From contig NZ_RQRS01000024.1 of assembly GCF_004335085.1 (NCBI RefSeq), positions 1-64,000 of the forward strand: a DNA stretch of 64,000 nucleotides. The letters are read 5' to 3'. The DNA is from Pedobacter nototheniae (GTDB taxonomy: Bacteria; Bacteroidota; Bacteroidia; Sphingobacteriales; Sphingobacteriaceae). This document shows positions 7,960-16,902 of the stretch, in pieces. Below the pieces are notes generated by a model, which was not told where the DNA came from, did not search any database, and worked only from the letters and a program-made list of their open reading frames with translations. The first letter of the stretch is position 1. Every line of letters begins with the position of its first letter. The position numbers and the translations under genes were made by a program.

Positions 7960-8979
7960 ATGGAGGCTGTAAATAATAAATACATTAAAGTTCTGGTTAC
8001 AGGTGCATCAGGCTTTATTGGTCGAAAATTGAGTTTAACTCTTGCGGAAATGGGCTACGATGTAGTTGCATTGTGCAGAAACATTCACCATCCATATCTT
8101 ATACCACATCGAAATATTCAATTTGTAAAAGGTGATATTTTGGAAGTTGAAAGTTTGGAAAATGCAATGAAAGATTGCTATCAGGTTTATCACACGGCAG
8201 CAATGGCTAAAATGTGGTGTAAAAATGAACAAGATTTCTATAATGTCAATGTATTAGGTACGCGAAATGTATTGGCCTGCGCCTTAAAACTAGGGGTAGA
8301 ACGGGTTGTACATACATCAACTTGTGGTGTTTGGGGACCAACCTTAAATTTGCCAATTTCTGAGAATGACCCTCGTGCAGTCGGTTTTGCAATAAATTAT
8401 GAAAGAACAAAATATTTGGCAGAGCTTGAAGTAAAAGAATATGTAAAAAAGGGATTAGATGTTGTTATCGTAAATCCGTCAAGAGTTTATGGCGATGGTC
8501 CTGTAACGGATAGCAATACCGTTAGTAAAATGGTGAGTGGTTATATAAACGGTACTTGGCATTTTATTCCTGGTGATGGAAATGCAATTGCGAATTATGT
8601 TTTTGTTGATGACGTGGTGAACGGGCATGTTTCAGCCATGGAGAATGGTCGTAATGGGGAAAGATATATTTTGGGTGGAGAGGATATTTGCTTCAATAGT
8701 TTTTTCGAAACGCTAAGAAGAATTACTGGGAAAAATCGAAATCTGTTTAAAATTCCGGTAAGGATAATTAAAGCATATAGCCAGTTTGAAGCATTTAAAA
8801 CCCGCTTATTAAATTTGACACCCTACTTTTTACCAGAGTTTGCTGATCGGTTAAACTGCAACCAGCAATACAATAGCAATAAAGCCATTACCGAATTAAA
8901 TTATAGGATAACCCCATTTACAATAGGGATTGGTAAAACTATTGAACATTTACAAAAAAACATATTATGGAAAAGTTAA
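7960..8979 (+). CDS. NAD-dependent epimerase/dehydratase (extended SDR)
   Basis: A 339-residue extended short-chain dehydrogenase. The Rossmann motif GASGFIG is at 15-21, the acidic residue after strand 1 is replaced by the CRN segment at about 37-39, and the catalytic Tyr-x-x-x-Lys is YERTK at about 147-151, preceded by the STCGVWG strand. The sequence resembles 3-beta-hydroxysteroid dehydrogenase / dihydroflavonol-reductase-type members more than sugar epimerases, so reduction of a keto group on a small or lipid substrate is plausible. The last 13 bases overlap the next gene, a second SDR, and the preceding DUF6134-type gene is two bases away. Confidence 0.88.
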   Translation: MEAVNNKYIKVLVTGASGFIGRKLSLTLAEMGYDVVALCRNIHHPYLIPHRNIQFVKGDILEVESLENAMKDCYQVYHTAAMAKMWCKNEQDFYNVNVLGTRNVLACALKLGVERVVHTSTCGVWGPTLNLPISENDPRAVGFAINYERTKYLAELEVKEYVKKGLDVVIVNPSRVYGDGPVTDSNTVSKMVSGYINGTWHFIPGDGNAIANYVFVDDVVNGHVSAMENGRNGERYILGGEDICFNSFFETLRRITGKNRNLFKIPVRIIKAYSQFEAFKTRLLNLTPYFLPEFADRLNCNQQYNSNKAITELNYRITPFTIGIGKTIEHLQKNILWKS

Positions 8980-9758
8980 CCGCTTTAGTAACCGGAGCAA
9001 GCGAAGGTTTGGGGAAATCTTTTGCTTTAGAACTTGCTGGCAGAGGTATGGATTTGGTTTTGGTTTCTTTACCAAATAGCGGTCTGGATCACCTAGCTAA
9101 TTATTTACGCTTAAACTTTAATTGCAAGGTTTTTTGTATTGAGAAAGATTTAACTGATACTAATTCAGCCTATGATATTTTTAAAGAATTAAGCGAACAT
9201 CAAGTTAAAATTAATTTGTTGATTAATAACGCCGGACTTGGAAATTGGTCGTGGTTTGAGGAAAAGAACATTAATTTTTACAAAACACAAATCGATTTAA
9301 ATATCACGAGTACGGTATTGTTAACGCGTTTATTTTTGAATCATATTAATAAAAACGAGCAGAATTATATTTTAAATGTGGGCAGTTTAGGTGGTCATTT
9401 TATTGTGCCTAAAAAACAAGTTTACGGGGCAACAAAATCATTTATTGGTTATTTTACCAGATGTTTGCAGTTAGAATTGAGTGGCACAAAAGTGAGTATT
9501 AGCTTACTTAGCCCTGGTGGCATTAATACCAAACCTGAATTGTTAGTGCTTAATCACAGTTTAAAAGGAATAGCAAAGGCAACAATATTGGAGCCGGAGT
9601 TTGTAGCAAAAGCTGCAATAAACGGCGTGCTAAAAGGGCAAAAGGAAATTATTCCTGGTATAGCTAACCGCTTTTTGATGATACTCGATAAAATTATTCC
9701 AGGATTTTTAAAAGAAGTGATTATAAGACGTAAATTGAAAGCAATTTTGAATGTTTAG
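8967..9758 (+). CDS. Short-chain dehydrogenase/reductase (classical SDR)
   Basis: A 263-residue classical SDR with the cofactor motif TGASEGLG at 9-16, NNAG in the fourth strand (LLINNAGLGNWSW) and the catalytic Tyr/Lys in VYGATKSF at about 152-159, with a preceding Ser in the NVGSLGG strand. The C terminus (about 215-263) is hydrophobic and basic, as in membrane-associated SDRs acting on lipids. The start overlaps the upstream SDR by 13 bases. The two SDRs and the DUF6134-type gene look like one transcription unit. Confidence 0.9.
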   Translation: MEKLTALVTGASEGLGKSFALELAGRGMDLVLVSLPNSGLDHLANYLRLNFNCKVFCIEKDLTDTNSAYDIFKELSEHQVKINLLINNAGLGNWSWFEEKNINFYKTQIDLNITSTVLLTRLFLNHINKNEQNYILNVGSLGGHFIVPKKQVYGATKSFIGYFTRCLQLELSGTKVSISLLSPGGINTKPELLVLNHSLKGIAKATILEPEFVAKAAINGVLKGQKEIIPGIANRFLMILDKIIPGFLKEVIIRRKLKAILNV

Positions 9759-9817
9759 CAGAAGTAGATAGGTCAATAAAGAATAAAAAAAACCAAATAA
9801 CAATCTTATTAACTCAC

Positions 9818-10384
9818 TTGGAAAGTAAAGATACCAATCTTATAGCACTAATTAAACAAGGAAATAAGCTTGCCTTTGACGATGTTTTTATTAAACATTT
9901 TAAAAGTTTGCATGCCTATGCCAGTGCTATTGTGAAAGATCGTGATGATGCTGAAGAGATTGTACAAAATGTTTTTGTGAGAATATGGACCAAAAGAGAG
10001 CAGCTTAAAACAGATGGATATTTAAAATCATTTCTCTATCGGGCTGTACACAACGAAAGTTTAAATTACTTGAAACATAAAAAAGTGCGTTCGAAATTTG
10101 ATCTGCATTACGCAGATTCGGCTAAAAATGAAATGGGCAATTTAAATAAAGATTTAATGGCGGCAGAATTGGAACGAAACATCCATGTTGCAATTAATGA
10201 ATTGCCCGAAAAATGTAGGGAAGTGTTTCAATTAAGTCGCTTTGAGCAGCTTAAATATCAGCAAATTGCTGATGCATTAAACATTTCGATAAAAACAGTA
10301 GAAAACCAAATGGGTAAGGCCCTGAAAATTCTCCGTTTAAAAATGGTCGATTTTCTAATTTTCTTATTCATTTATTTGATGTGA
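9818..10384 (+). CDS. ECF sigma factor, FecI-like
   Basis: A 188-residue RNA polymerase sigma-70 factor of the extracytoplasmic-function group. Region 2 is at about 22-90 (YASAIVKDRDDAEEIVQNVF, then RIWTKREQLK) and region 4 at about 125-175 (LPEKCREVFQLSRFEQLKYQ, then QIADALNISIKTVENQMGKA). The start codon is TTG at 9818; no better upstream start exists. The FecR anti-sigma gene follows after four bases, so this is a sigma/anti-sigma pair that normally responds to an outer-membrane receptor through its STN domain. Confidence 0.93.
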   Translation: MESKDTNLIALIKQGNKLAFDDVFIKHFKSLHAYASAIVKDRDDAEEIVQNVFVRIWTKREQLKTDGYLKSFLYRAVHNESLNYLKHKKVRSKFDLHYADSAKNEMGNLNKDLMAAELERNIHVAINELPEKCREVFQLSRFEQLKYQQIADALNISIKTVENQMGKALKILRLKMVDFLIFLFIYLM

Positions 10385-10388
10385 GCGT

Positions 10389-11339
10389 ATGGATGAAAAG
10401 TATACATATATAAATGACGATTTACTCGCCAAATATTTGCTAAATGAGGCTTCGGAAATGGAGCGTTTTGAGGTAGATAAGTGGGTAAACGAGCATCCTT
10501 TAAATCAAAAATATTTTGAGGATTTACAAACTATTCTGGAGAAAAGTAAACTTCAGCATGATGAAAGTATTAACGAGTATGAAGCATTAGAGCGATTAAA
10601 TATACGTTTAATTCAGCAGAATAAAAGCAATGGGTTTTTGAAGTTTTTCCGCATTGCCGCCATCATTACGGTAGTTTGTGGTTTGGGTTGGTTTGTGTAT
10701 TTAAACACAATTGCAAGTAATGTAAATGTTCAATCGGCAAACAATATACTTACAAAATCTCTTCCTGATGGATCTGTTGCAATTTTAAATAAAGAATCAT
10801 CACTAACTTTTAAAGGAGGTTTTTTTACTAAAAATAGAGCTGTTAATCTTAAAGGAGAAGCATTTTTTAAAGTTGAACCGAATAAGTCAAAGCCTTTTAT
10901 TATTAAAGTAAATGATGTAACCGTTACCGTTGTAGGTACCTCTTTTAACGTTAAAAGTATTAATGGCCAAACGATTGTAATTGTAGAAACTGGGATTGTT
11001 AAAGTGAATAATGCTAAAGATAGTGTTCGTCTAATTGCGGGCGAACGTGTGCAACTACAATCTAATCAAGCTCATTTAAATAAAGCTATTAACAATGGTA
11101 AACTCTATAACTATTATTATACCAATGAGTTGGTTTGTGATAATACACCTTTGGATGAACTTGTGCCGGTACTAAACGAAAAGTTTAAAGCCAATATCAT
11201 TATCAATAACCCTAAAATTAAATCATTACCCATTAGTACCGTTTTTAAAAATGAACCGTTGAACGAAATTTTAAATATAATTGCCCAGACTTTCAAAATT
11301 AAGGTGGTTACAAAAAATGGAGTTATCGAGTTAAAATAA
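10389..11339 (+). CDS. FecR-family anti-sigma factor
   Basis: A 316-residue inner-membrane anti-sigma protein. The cytoplasmic N-terminal 85 residues would bind the sigma factor, one membrane helix lies at about 86-104 (FRIAAIITVVCGLGWFVYL), then a periplasmic FecR domain (about 115-215, SLPDGSVAILNKESSLTF then KGEAFFKVE) and a C-terminal DUF4974 segment (about 245-316, DNTPLDELVPVLNEKF). The gene lies between the ECF sigma gene and an STN-domain protein gene, which is the expected partner set for signalling across the periplasm. Confidence 0.95.
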   Translation: MDEKYTYINDDLLAKYLLNEASEMERFEVDKWVNEHPLNQKYFEDLQTILEKSKLQHDESINEYEALERLNIRLIQQNKSNGFLKFFRIAAIITVVCGLGWFVYLNTIASNVNVQSANNILTKSLPDGSVAILNKESSLTFKGGFFTKNRAVNLKGEAFFKVEPNKSKPFIIKVNDVTVTVVGTSFNVKSINGQTIVIVETGIVKVNNAKDSVRLIAGERVQLQSNQAHLNKAINNGKLYNYYYTNELVCDNTPLDELVPVLNEKFKANIIINNPKIKSLPISTVFKNEPLNEILNIIAQTFKIKVVTKNGVIELK

Positions 11340-11351
11340 ATTAATCTCCAC

Positions 11352-13232
11352 ATGCATTTCTATACCAAATTTTGGTTTATCCTTTTCCTGCTTATTCGTA
11401 TCTCATTTGCGGTAAATGCACAAACCACTTTAAATCGGAAAATTTCGTTGCAGATCGAAAATCAACCCCTTAAAAAAGTGCTGAGTATGATTGAGCAAAA
11501 AGGCGAGTTTAGGTTTTCTTACAACAGTACTATTATGCCTTTGGATAGCGTAATTAATATCCGAAAAAATAATTTAACGATTTCTGATGCACTTGATTTC
11601 ATACTAAATCAAAGATATGAATACCATCAATCTGGCAATTTTGTAATTATAAGATATGCGCCAAACGAATTGCTTTTAATGGTAAAAGAATCTTCAGGCA
11701 ATGCCGAATCTTACTCCATTACGGGGCAAATTGTAGATAAACATACGGGTGAGGCGATAAAAAATGCAAGTATTTATGAAAAATTTCTGCTTCAATCTCA
11801 GCTTTCTGATGAAAATGGCTATTTCTCGATGCGGTTAAAAAATATAACACAACCAATTGCTCTTACGGTTACTAAAGAAAATTATAAAGTAGTAACCAAT
11901 TATTTCTTGGCAGAAATAAATATTAGTGAATCTGCGGATGACCGAACCGATAATAAAACAAACGAACGTTTTGTAGATGGCGATTTATTTGATGTGGAAC
12001 GAACTGACTTAGGTAAAGCATTTATTACAACAGCTCAACGGATTCAATCTGTTAATCTAGGTGGCCTAATTTCTGAAGCACCGATACAATTTGCCCTCGT
12101 TCCGGGAATAAATTCTCATGGCTCGCTAAGTGGACAAGTGGTTAATAATTTTTCGTTTAATGCTATAGGCGCATATAGTGCCGGAGTTGATGGGATGGAA
12201 ATAGGACTCGTTTTTAATATTAACAAAACTAATGTGCGTTATTTTCAGTTTGCCGGTGCTTTTAACTTGGTTGGCGGAAATGTGCAGGGAACACAAATTG
12301 CAGGTTTTTTTAATTCGGTGCTGGGAAATTCCAATGCATTACAAATAGGATTGGGTTATAATCAAATTGGTAAAAATATGCGAGGTGTTCAAGTTGCCGG
12401 AGTGTACAACAGAGTTAAGGGAAGTATGAATGGAATGCAGGTTTCTGTAGGTCTTAACTCTATTGGTGGAGATGCGGATGGTGTTCAGATTTCTACATTT
12501 AACCATGTAAAAGGTGATAAAAGAGGGTTTCAAATTGGGGTTTTCGGAAATGCTGTAAATGGAAGAAGTTCGGGATTTCAAATTGCAGGTGTTGCTAATT
12601 ATAATAAAGAAGTAAACGGTTTTGCAGTTGCATCTTTAACTAATATTACTGCAAAAACTGCTAACGGATTACAACTAGCCCCTTTTAATTATGCGAAAAC
12701 TTTAAAAGGTGTACAAGTTGGCTTGATTAATTTTTCAGGGAAAAACGATGGTTATTCAATAGGTTTAGTAAATATAGCCATGAATGGCTATCATAAAATA
12801 GGATTCGGCACTAATGAAACTACGCCTATAAATTTTGTTTATAAAGGTGGTAGTAAGCATTTATATAATATGTTAATGGTTGGAATTGATAATAAATCAT
12901 CATCAAAACTTTATACAGGCGGCTTGGGTTTTGGAACCGAACTTAACGTCTATAAAAGATTATCTATTAATCCAGAGTTAAGTGCGCAATATGTTTATCA
13001 GGGTAATTGGGATAATTTTAATCTTTTAAATAAAGTAGAATTACCCATAAATATTAAGCTGAGTAAATGGCTTGCCATACAAGGTGGCCCATCATTAAAT
13101 GTGTATTACACAAAGCAAAATGAAAAGATTGGTAATTATGGATTGTTGCAAGAAAAGCATAAAAATTTCTCTTTCAGTAATACTAACTACACAGGATGGT
13201 TGGGTTGGAGTGTAGGTCTTTTGTTGTTATAA
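11352..13232 (+). CDS. STN / carboxypeptidase-regulatory-like protein with surface repeats (LA_2272 type)
   Basis: A 626-residue exported protein. A signal peptide ends at about residue 24 (FAVNAQ). An STN domain follows (about 30-100, LQIENQPLKKVLSMIEQKGE), then a carboxypeptidase-regulatory-like beta domain (about 123-190, SITGQIVDKHTGEAIKNASI), a linker, and about eleven tandem repeats of roughly 20 residues (about 230-470) with the pattern G-x-Q-[IV]-[AG]-x-x-x-N. These resemble the LA_2272 surface repeats. The end (about 490-626) is beta-strand-rich and may sit in the outer membrane. In FecI/FecR systems this position is usually held by a SusC-type TonB-dependent receptor; here no plug or 22-strand barrel is present. 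It is probably the signal-sensing partner of the sigma/anti-sigma pair, but its ligand is unknown. Confidence 0.82.
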   Translation: MHFYTKFWFILFLLIRISFAVNAQTTLNRKISLQIENQPLKKVLSMIEQKGEFRFSYNSTIMPLDSVINIRKNNLTISDALDFILNQRYEYHQSGNFVIIRYAPNELLLMVKESSGNAESYSITGQIVDKHTGEAIKNASIYEKFLLQSQLSDENGYFSMRLKNITQPIALTVTKENYKVVTNYFLAEINISESADDRTDNKTNERFVDGDLFDVERTDLGKAFITTAQRIQSVNLGGLISEAPIQFALVPGINSHGSLSGQVVNNFSFNAIGAYSAGVDGMEIGLVFNINKTNVRYFQFAGAFNLVGGNVQGTQIAGFFNSVLGNSNALQIGLGYNQIGKNMRGVQVAGVYNRVKGSMNGMQVSVGLNSIGGDADGVQISTFNHVKGDKRGFQIGVFGNAVNGRSSGFQIAGVANYNKEVNGFAVASLTNITAKTANGLQLAPFNYAKTLKGVQVGLINFSGKNDGYSIGLVNIAMNGYHKIGFGTNETTPINFVYKGGSKHLYNMLMVGIDNKSSSKLYTGGLGFGTELNVYKRLSINPELSAQYVYQGNWDNFNLLNKVELPINIKLSKWLAIQGGPSLNVYYTKQNEKIGNYGLLQEKHKNFSFSNTNYTGWLGWSVGLLLL

Positions 13233-13236
13233 TAAA

Positions 13237-13277
13237 AAAAAGGCAGGTTTATGATGCGTTTATAAACCTGCCTTTTT
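13237..13277. terminator. Bidirectional terminator
   Basis: A 15-bp stem (13237-13251 with 13263-13277, core GGCAGGTTTA/TAAACCTGCC) with A and T runs on the two flanks separates two convergent genes, the STN repeat protein and the RND exporter, and can serve both. Confidence 0.88.
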
Positions 13278-13285
13278 ATTTGATT

Positions 13286-15637
13286 TTAATGGTCAAATTC
13301 AGTTGGGTTTTTGGCTAAATCTTCAGCAGAAATAATTTTTCTAACTTTCTTTTTATCCAGCCATAAAACCAAGGCAGGTAATAAGGTAAGGTTAAAAATT
13401 AAGGCTACAAATAAAGTAATTGATAGTAGTAAGCCCAAAACTACGGTTCCGCCGAATGTAGATGCTGTAAAGATACCGAAACCGAAAAAGAGAATTAATG
13501 CAATATGCGTCATACTTACCCCTGTTTCAGTTATCGTGTCTGTGATTACTTTGCTCACCGGAAAATTGGTTAAATTTAATTCTTGTTGATAGCGGGTTAA
13601 AAAGTAAATTGTTTGATCGGAGGCCAAACCAAAAGCAATCGTAAAGATTAAAATAGTTGATGGTTTTAATGAAATTCCGAAATATCCCATAATTCCAGCT
13701 GTAATAATTAGTGGAACGATATTAGGTAATAATGAAATAAACATAATGCCCAGGCTTTTGAACTGAGCCAGTCGTAATAAAGAAATTAATACGATAGCAA
13801 GGGCAATACTTTCAACTAAATGTTTAAGCATATAATCTGTACCCTTCGAGAAGATAATGCTCGAACCGGTAAGTTCCACATCGAATTTAGCCGGAGGCAA
13901 AATGCTATCAATCCTTGGTTTTAGTTCCAGTAAAATTGCATCAAGTCTTTTCGAACCCACATCCGCCATTTGAAAACTTAATCTTGTACTTTGTTTATCC
14001 TTATCAATAAAATTATTTAATAAACTTGCATTTCCTTTACCACCATTGGCAATGTAGGCCAAAATGAAGTTTTTCTCCATATTATCGGGCAAACGGAAAT
14101 AGGTAGAATCATTATTGTAGAAAGCCTGTGTTGCGTATTTTAAACCCATATTTAATGAAAGCGGAGTTGAAAATTCCGGATATGCCGAAATCATATTTTC
14201 CAGTTTTTCAATTCTTTTTAGGTTTGTCAGATTTAAAACACCATTTTTTCTTTTAGTATCAACGCTAACCTCTAAAGGCAGAATGCCCTCAAAATTTTTC
14301 TCGAAGAACTTAAGATCAGTTAAAATTTCAGAGTTTTTAGGTAAATCATCCACAACATAGCCGTTCACATTAATTTTCATTACACCTAAAAAAGCAACAA
14401 TGGCTATTATAATAGTGCCAATATAAATTAAGCCACTTTTGTTTTGAACCAACTTGTCCGTGCCTACTAAAATGCGATGTAAAAATCCTTCCTCAACATG
14501 GTTTTGTGCTTTTAATTTTGGCGCAGGTAAGTAACTAAAAATAATTGGTACAAGGCATAAACACATTAACCAGGTAACCATTACATTTATTGATGCAACA
14601 CTACCAAATTGCATTAACAGTTCACTTCCAGTAAAATATAATACACCAAAACCAATAGCTGCAGTTATGTTTGCAATTAAAGTTGTTACGGCAATCCTTT
14701 CTATCGTAATGCTTAAAGCCCTCTGTTTATCACCATCTTTTCTTAATTCATTCTGGTATTTATTCAGTAATAAAATACTATTAGGGATACCAATAATTAC
14801 AATAAGCGGTGGAATTAATCCTGTTAAAATGGTGAGTTCGAAGCCGAATAGAACCAAAGTTCCAATACTCCAGATTACCCCCATAATTACAACCAAAATA
14901 GGAAAGAATACGGCGTAGAATTTCCTGAAAAATAACATTAATATAATCGCCGAAACTAAAATGGATAAACCTAAAAAAAGAACAAATTCATTACTTACCA
15001 ATTTACTTACCGCAGTACGAATGTATGGTAAACCTGAAATGTGAACCTGAATTTTAGTTGATTTTTGAAACGCTTTAGCTTTTTCCTCAATCTGTTTTAA
15101 AATCGGATTTCTTGCAGCTGTATTTAATATTTTAGTATCAAATGTTATAGCCATTAAAGTGGCATTTGATTTATTAAAAACTTTGCCTTCAAAAAATGGT
15201 GTATTGTACAAAGAGTTTTTGATGGAATCCATCTCCGCATCCGTTTTAACTAAGCCACCAGGTAAAGGCTTTAGTGCAAATTTTTGATTAACGGTATCTT
15301 TTTCAAGTTGAAAAATCCTTCCTGTTGATAAAACCTGTTTAATGCCCTTTAACTTTTGAATTTCATTGGAGAGCTGAACCCATTGATTATAAATTTCTTT
15401 TTTGAAAATATCTGTCGATTGTATTCCAACAACCATTATGCTCCCATCTTCTCCAAATTGCTTTTTAAAAGCATTGTACTTTATAAAAGCGCTATCCGTA
15501 ACGGGTAAAATTTTACTTCCTGTATAAGAAAGTTTAACATTTTTGGCCTGCCAAGCCATAAAAATAGTGCCCAATAAAAAAAATACGATGATAGCAATTC
15601 TGTTCTGAAGGATGAATCTCGATAGCTTAACCCACAT
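13286..15637 (-). CDS. RND-superfamily exporter (MMPL / HpnN-like)
   Basis: A 783-residue inner-membrane protein with the two-fold RND layout: one helix near 12-28, a periplasmic domain (about 40-200), five or six helices (about 210-375, with VFFPILVVIMGVIWSIGTLV), a central loop, a helix near 400, a second periplasmic domain (about 420-600) and five or six helices to the end (GISLKPSTILIFTIAFGLAS). These halves resemble sterol-sensing-domain transporters and MMPL/HpnN exporters that move lipids or hydrophobic compounds, rather than AcrB-type drug pumps, which are longer. No membrane-fusion or outer-membrane partner gene is adjacent. Substrate unknown. Confidence 0.88.
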   Translation of the reverse strand: MWVKLSRFILQNRIAIIVFFLLGTIFMAWQAKNVKLSYTGSKILPVTDSAFIKYNAFKKQFGEDGSIMVVGIQSTDIFKKEIYNQWVQLSNEIQKLKGIKQVLSTGRIFQLEKDTVNQKFALKPLPGGLVKTDAEMDSIKNSLYNTPFFEGKVFNKSNATLMAITFDTKILNTAARNPILKQIEEKAKAFQKSTKIQVHISGLPYIRTAVSKLVSNEFVLFLGLSILVSAIILMLFFRKFYAVFFPILVVIMGVIWSIGTLVLFGFELTILTGLIPPLIVIIGIPNSILLLNKYQNELRKDGDKQRALSITIERIAVTTLIANITAAIGFGVLYFTGSELLMQFGSVASINVMVTWLMCLCLVPIIFSYLPAPKLKAQNHVEEGFLHRILVGTDKLVQNKSGLIYIGTIIIAIVAFLGVMKINVNGYVVDDLPKNSEILTDLKFFEKNFEGILPLEVSVDTKRKNGVLNLTNLKRIEKLENMISAYPEFSTPLSLNMGLKYATQAFYNNDSTYFRLPDNMEKNFILAYIANGGKGNASLLNNFIDKDKQSTRLSFQMADVGSKRLDAILLELKPRIDSILPPAKFDVELTGSSIIFSKGTDYMLKHLVESIALAIVLISLLRLAQFKSLGIMFISLLPNIVPLIITAGIMGYFGISLKPSTILIFTIAFGLASDQTIYFLTRYQQELNLTNFPVSKVITDTITETGVSMTHIALILFFGFGIFTASTFGGTVVLGLLLSITLFVALIFNLTLLPALVLWLDKKKVRKIISAEDLAKNPTEFDH

Positions 15638-15761
15638 GCGAAGTTTAGTTTTAATTTAAAGTAATAACGACAAAACTAAACCTTATTTGCAAACGAGGAA
15701 TATTTTTTGCGTATTTAAATTTGCACAAATAACATACTTTTGAAAAAATTGTTTTACAGGT

Positions 15762-16487
15762 ATGCTACATAAAGTTAGAGGTATAGTTTTAAAAACCACA
15801 AATTACAGCGAAACTAGCGTAGTTGTGCAGGTTTTTACTGATAAATTTGGCATGCAGTCTTACCTGATAAATGGCGTTAAAAAGCCTAGGGCAAAGATTA
15901 AAATGAACATGCTTCAGTCTCTTCATTTATTGGATATGGTAGTTTACCATAAAATAAATACCAATATTCAACGCGTATCAGAGGTTAGGCAAACACCGGT
16001 TTTTAAAACCATTCCGTATGATGTAATTAAAAGTAGCATCACTATTTTTTTAAACGAAGTGCTTTATAAAAGCATCAGACAACAATCAGCAGATGAAAGT
16101 TTGTTCGATTATATTTTTAATTCTATAGCATGGTTTGACGAAAGTGCTGATGTAAACCCCAATTTTCACCTCTCATTTTTACTGAAATTAACCAGGTTTT
16201 TAGGTTTTTCTCCTAACGATAGACGAAGAAATGATCAAAATTATTTCGATTTACAAGAAGGAGAGTTTGTTTCGCGACCACCAATTCATAGTAATTATCT
16301 CGAATTAGAGGATGCTTTGCGCTTTATTTCACTTTTTAATGCACCGTTAGAAAAAATATTTGAAATAAAATTTAGTAACATTCAACGCAGATTTCTATTA
16401 GATAAGATATTGGTATTCTATACCTTACATACTGCCTCATTTGGAGAAGTGCAGTCGCATAAAATCTTGGAAACATTATTGTCCTGA
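15762..16487 (+). CDS. recO: DNA repair protein RecO
   Basis: A 241-residue cytoplasmic protein of recombinational repair, which loads RecA on SSB-coated DNA together with RecR (and RecF). The N-terminal OB fold (about 1-80) has the typical opening KVRGIVLKTTNYSETSVVVQ and the strand FGMQSYLINGVKKPRAKIKM. A helical C-terminal domain follows (about 85-241, LLKLTRFLGFSPND). It is divergent from the RND exporter gene. A TACTTTTG box matching TAnnTTTG lies at 15735-15742, 19 bases before the start codon. Confidence 0.95.
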   Translation: MLHKVRGIVLKTTNYSETSVVVQVFTDKFGMQSYLINGVKKPRAKIKMNMLQSLHLLDMVVYHKINTNIQRVSEVRQTPVFKTIPYDVIKSSITIFLNEVLYKSIRQQSADESLFDYIFNSIAWFDESADVNPNFHLSFLLKLTRFLGFSPNDRRRNDQNYFDLQEGEFVSRPPIHSNYLELEDALRFISLFNAPLEKIFEIKFSNIQRRFLLDKILVFYTLHTASFGEVQSHKILETLLS

Positions 16488-16504
16488 TAAAAATGAAAAA
16501 AATA

Positions 16505-16535
16505 TTTGCACAACAATTTTATAGCGCTATATTTG
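16505..16535 (+). promoter_or_regulatory. Bacteroidota consensus promoter of the tRNA-Val pair
   Basis: TTTG at 16505-16508 and TATATTTG at 16528-16535 are separated by exactly 19 bases, a full match to TTTG-N19-21-TAnnTTTG. The first tRNA begins 18 bases downstream, so transcription would start a few bases before it. Confidence 0.8.
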
Positions 16536-16553
16536 CATTCCCAAACGGAGAAA

Positions 16554-16628
16554 GGGAAATTAGCTCAGCTGGTTCAGAGCACCTCGTTTACACCGAGGGG
16601 GTCGGGGGTTCGAACCCCTCATTTCCCA
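16554..16628 (+). tRNA. tRNA-Val (anticodon TAC)
   Basis: A 75-nt cloverleaf: acceptor arms GGGAAAT and ATTTCCC, D arm GCTCAGCTGGTTCAGAGC, anticodon stem CCTCG/CGAGG with loop TTTACAC giving anticodon TAC, T arm with GGTTCGAA, discriminator A. CCA is not encoded. An identical copy lies 137 bases further on. Confidence 0.96.
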
Positions 16629-16630
16629 CA

Positions 16631-16663
16631 AAAAAGCCTTTCACTTAAACTGAAAGGCTTTTT
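16631..16663 (+). terminator. Hairpin between the two tRNA-Val genes
   Basis: A 13-bp stem (16631-16643 with 16651-16663, core AAGCCTTTCA/TGAAAGGCTT) with a T run. It can end transcripts after the first tRNA, or allow partial read-through to the second. Confidence 0.75.
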
Positions 16664-16690
16664 TACACTAAGTTTGGAATACCCTAAAAA

Positions 16691-16765
16691 GGGAAATTAG
16701 CTCAGCTGGTTCAGAGCACCTCGTTTACACCGAGGGGGTCGGGGGTTCGAACCCCTCATTTCCCA
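16691..16765 (+). tRNA. tRNA-Val (anticodon TAC), second copy
   Basis: This copy is identical in sequence to the tRNA-Val at 16554-16628, including anticodon TAC. No second consensus promoter lies between the copies, so both probably come from one promoter. Confidence 0.96.
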
Positions 16766-16769
16766 CACT

Positions 16770-16800
16770 AAGCCTTTCAGTAGTTCTGGAAGGCTTTTTT
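16770..16800 (+). terminator. Terminator of the tRNA-Val pair
   Basis: An 11-bp stem with one G-T pair (AAGCCTTTCAG at 16770-16780, CTGGAAGGCTT at 16786-16796) followed by a run of T. The core is a near-duplicate of the hairpin after the first copy. Confidence 0.8.
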
Positions 16801-16902
16801 AGTTTAAAAGATTCTTCAATTAAATTTATTCACAGGAGTTTTAACCTCTCGATTCTCAAATTTTTCTCTTCAAGTATGCAAATCTAATTGTTATCTTTAA
16901 GC

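Noticed and set aside
16506..16700. A 64-residue plus-strand frame over the tRNA-Val region
   Set aside because: It overlaps the tRNA gene, its promoter and its terminator completely.
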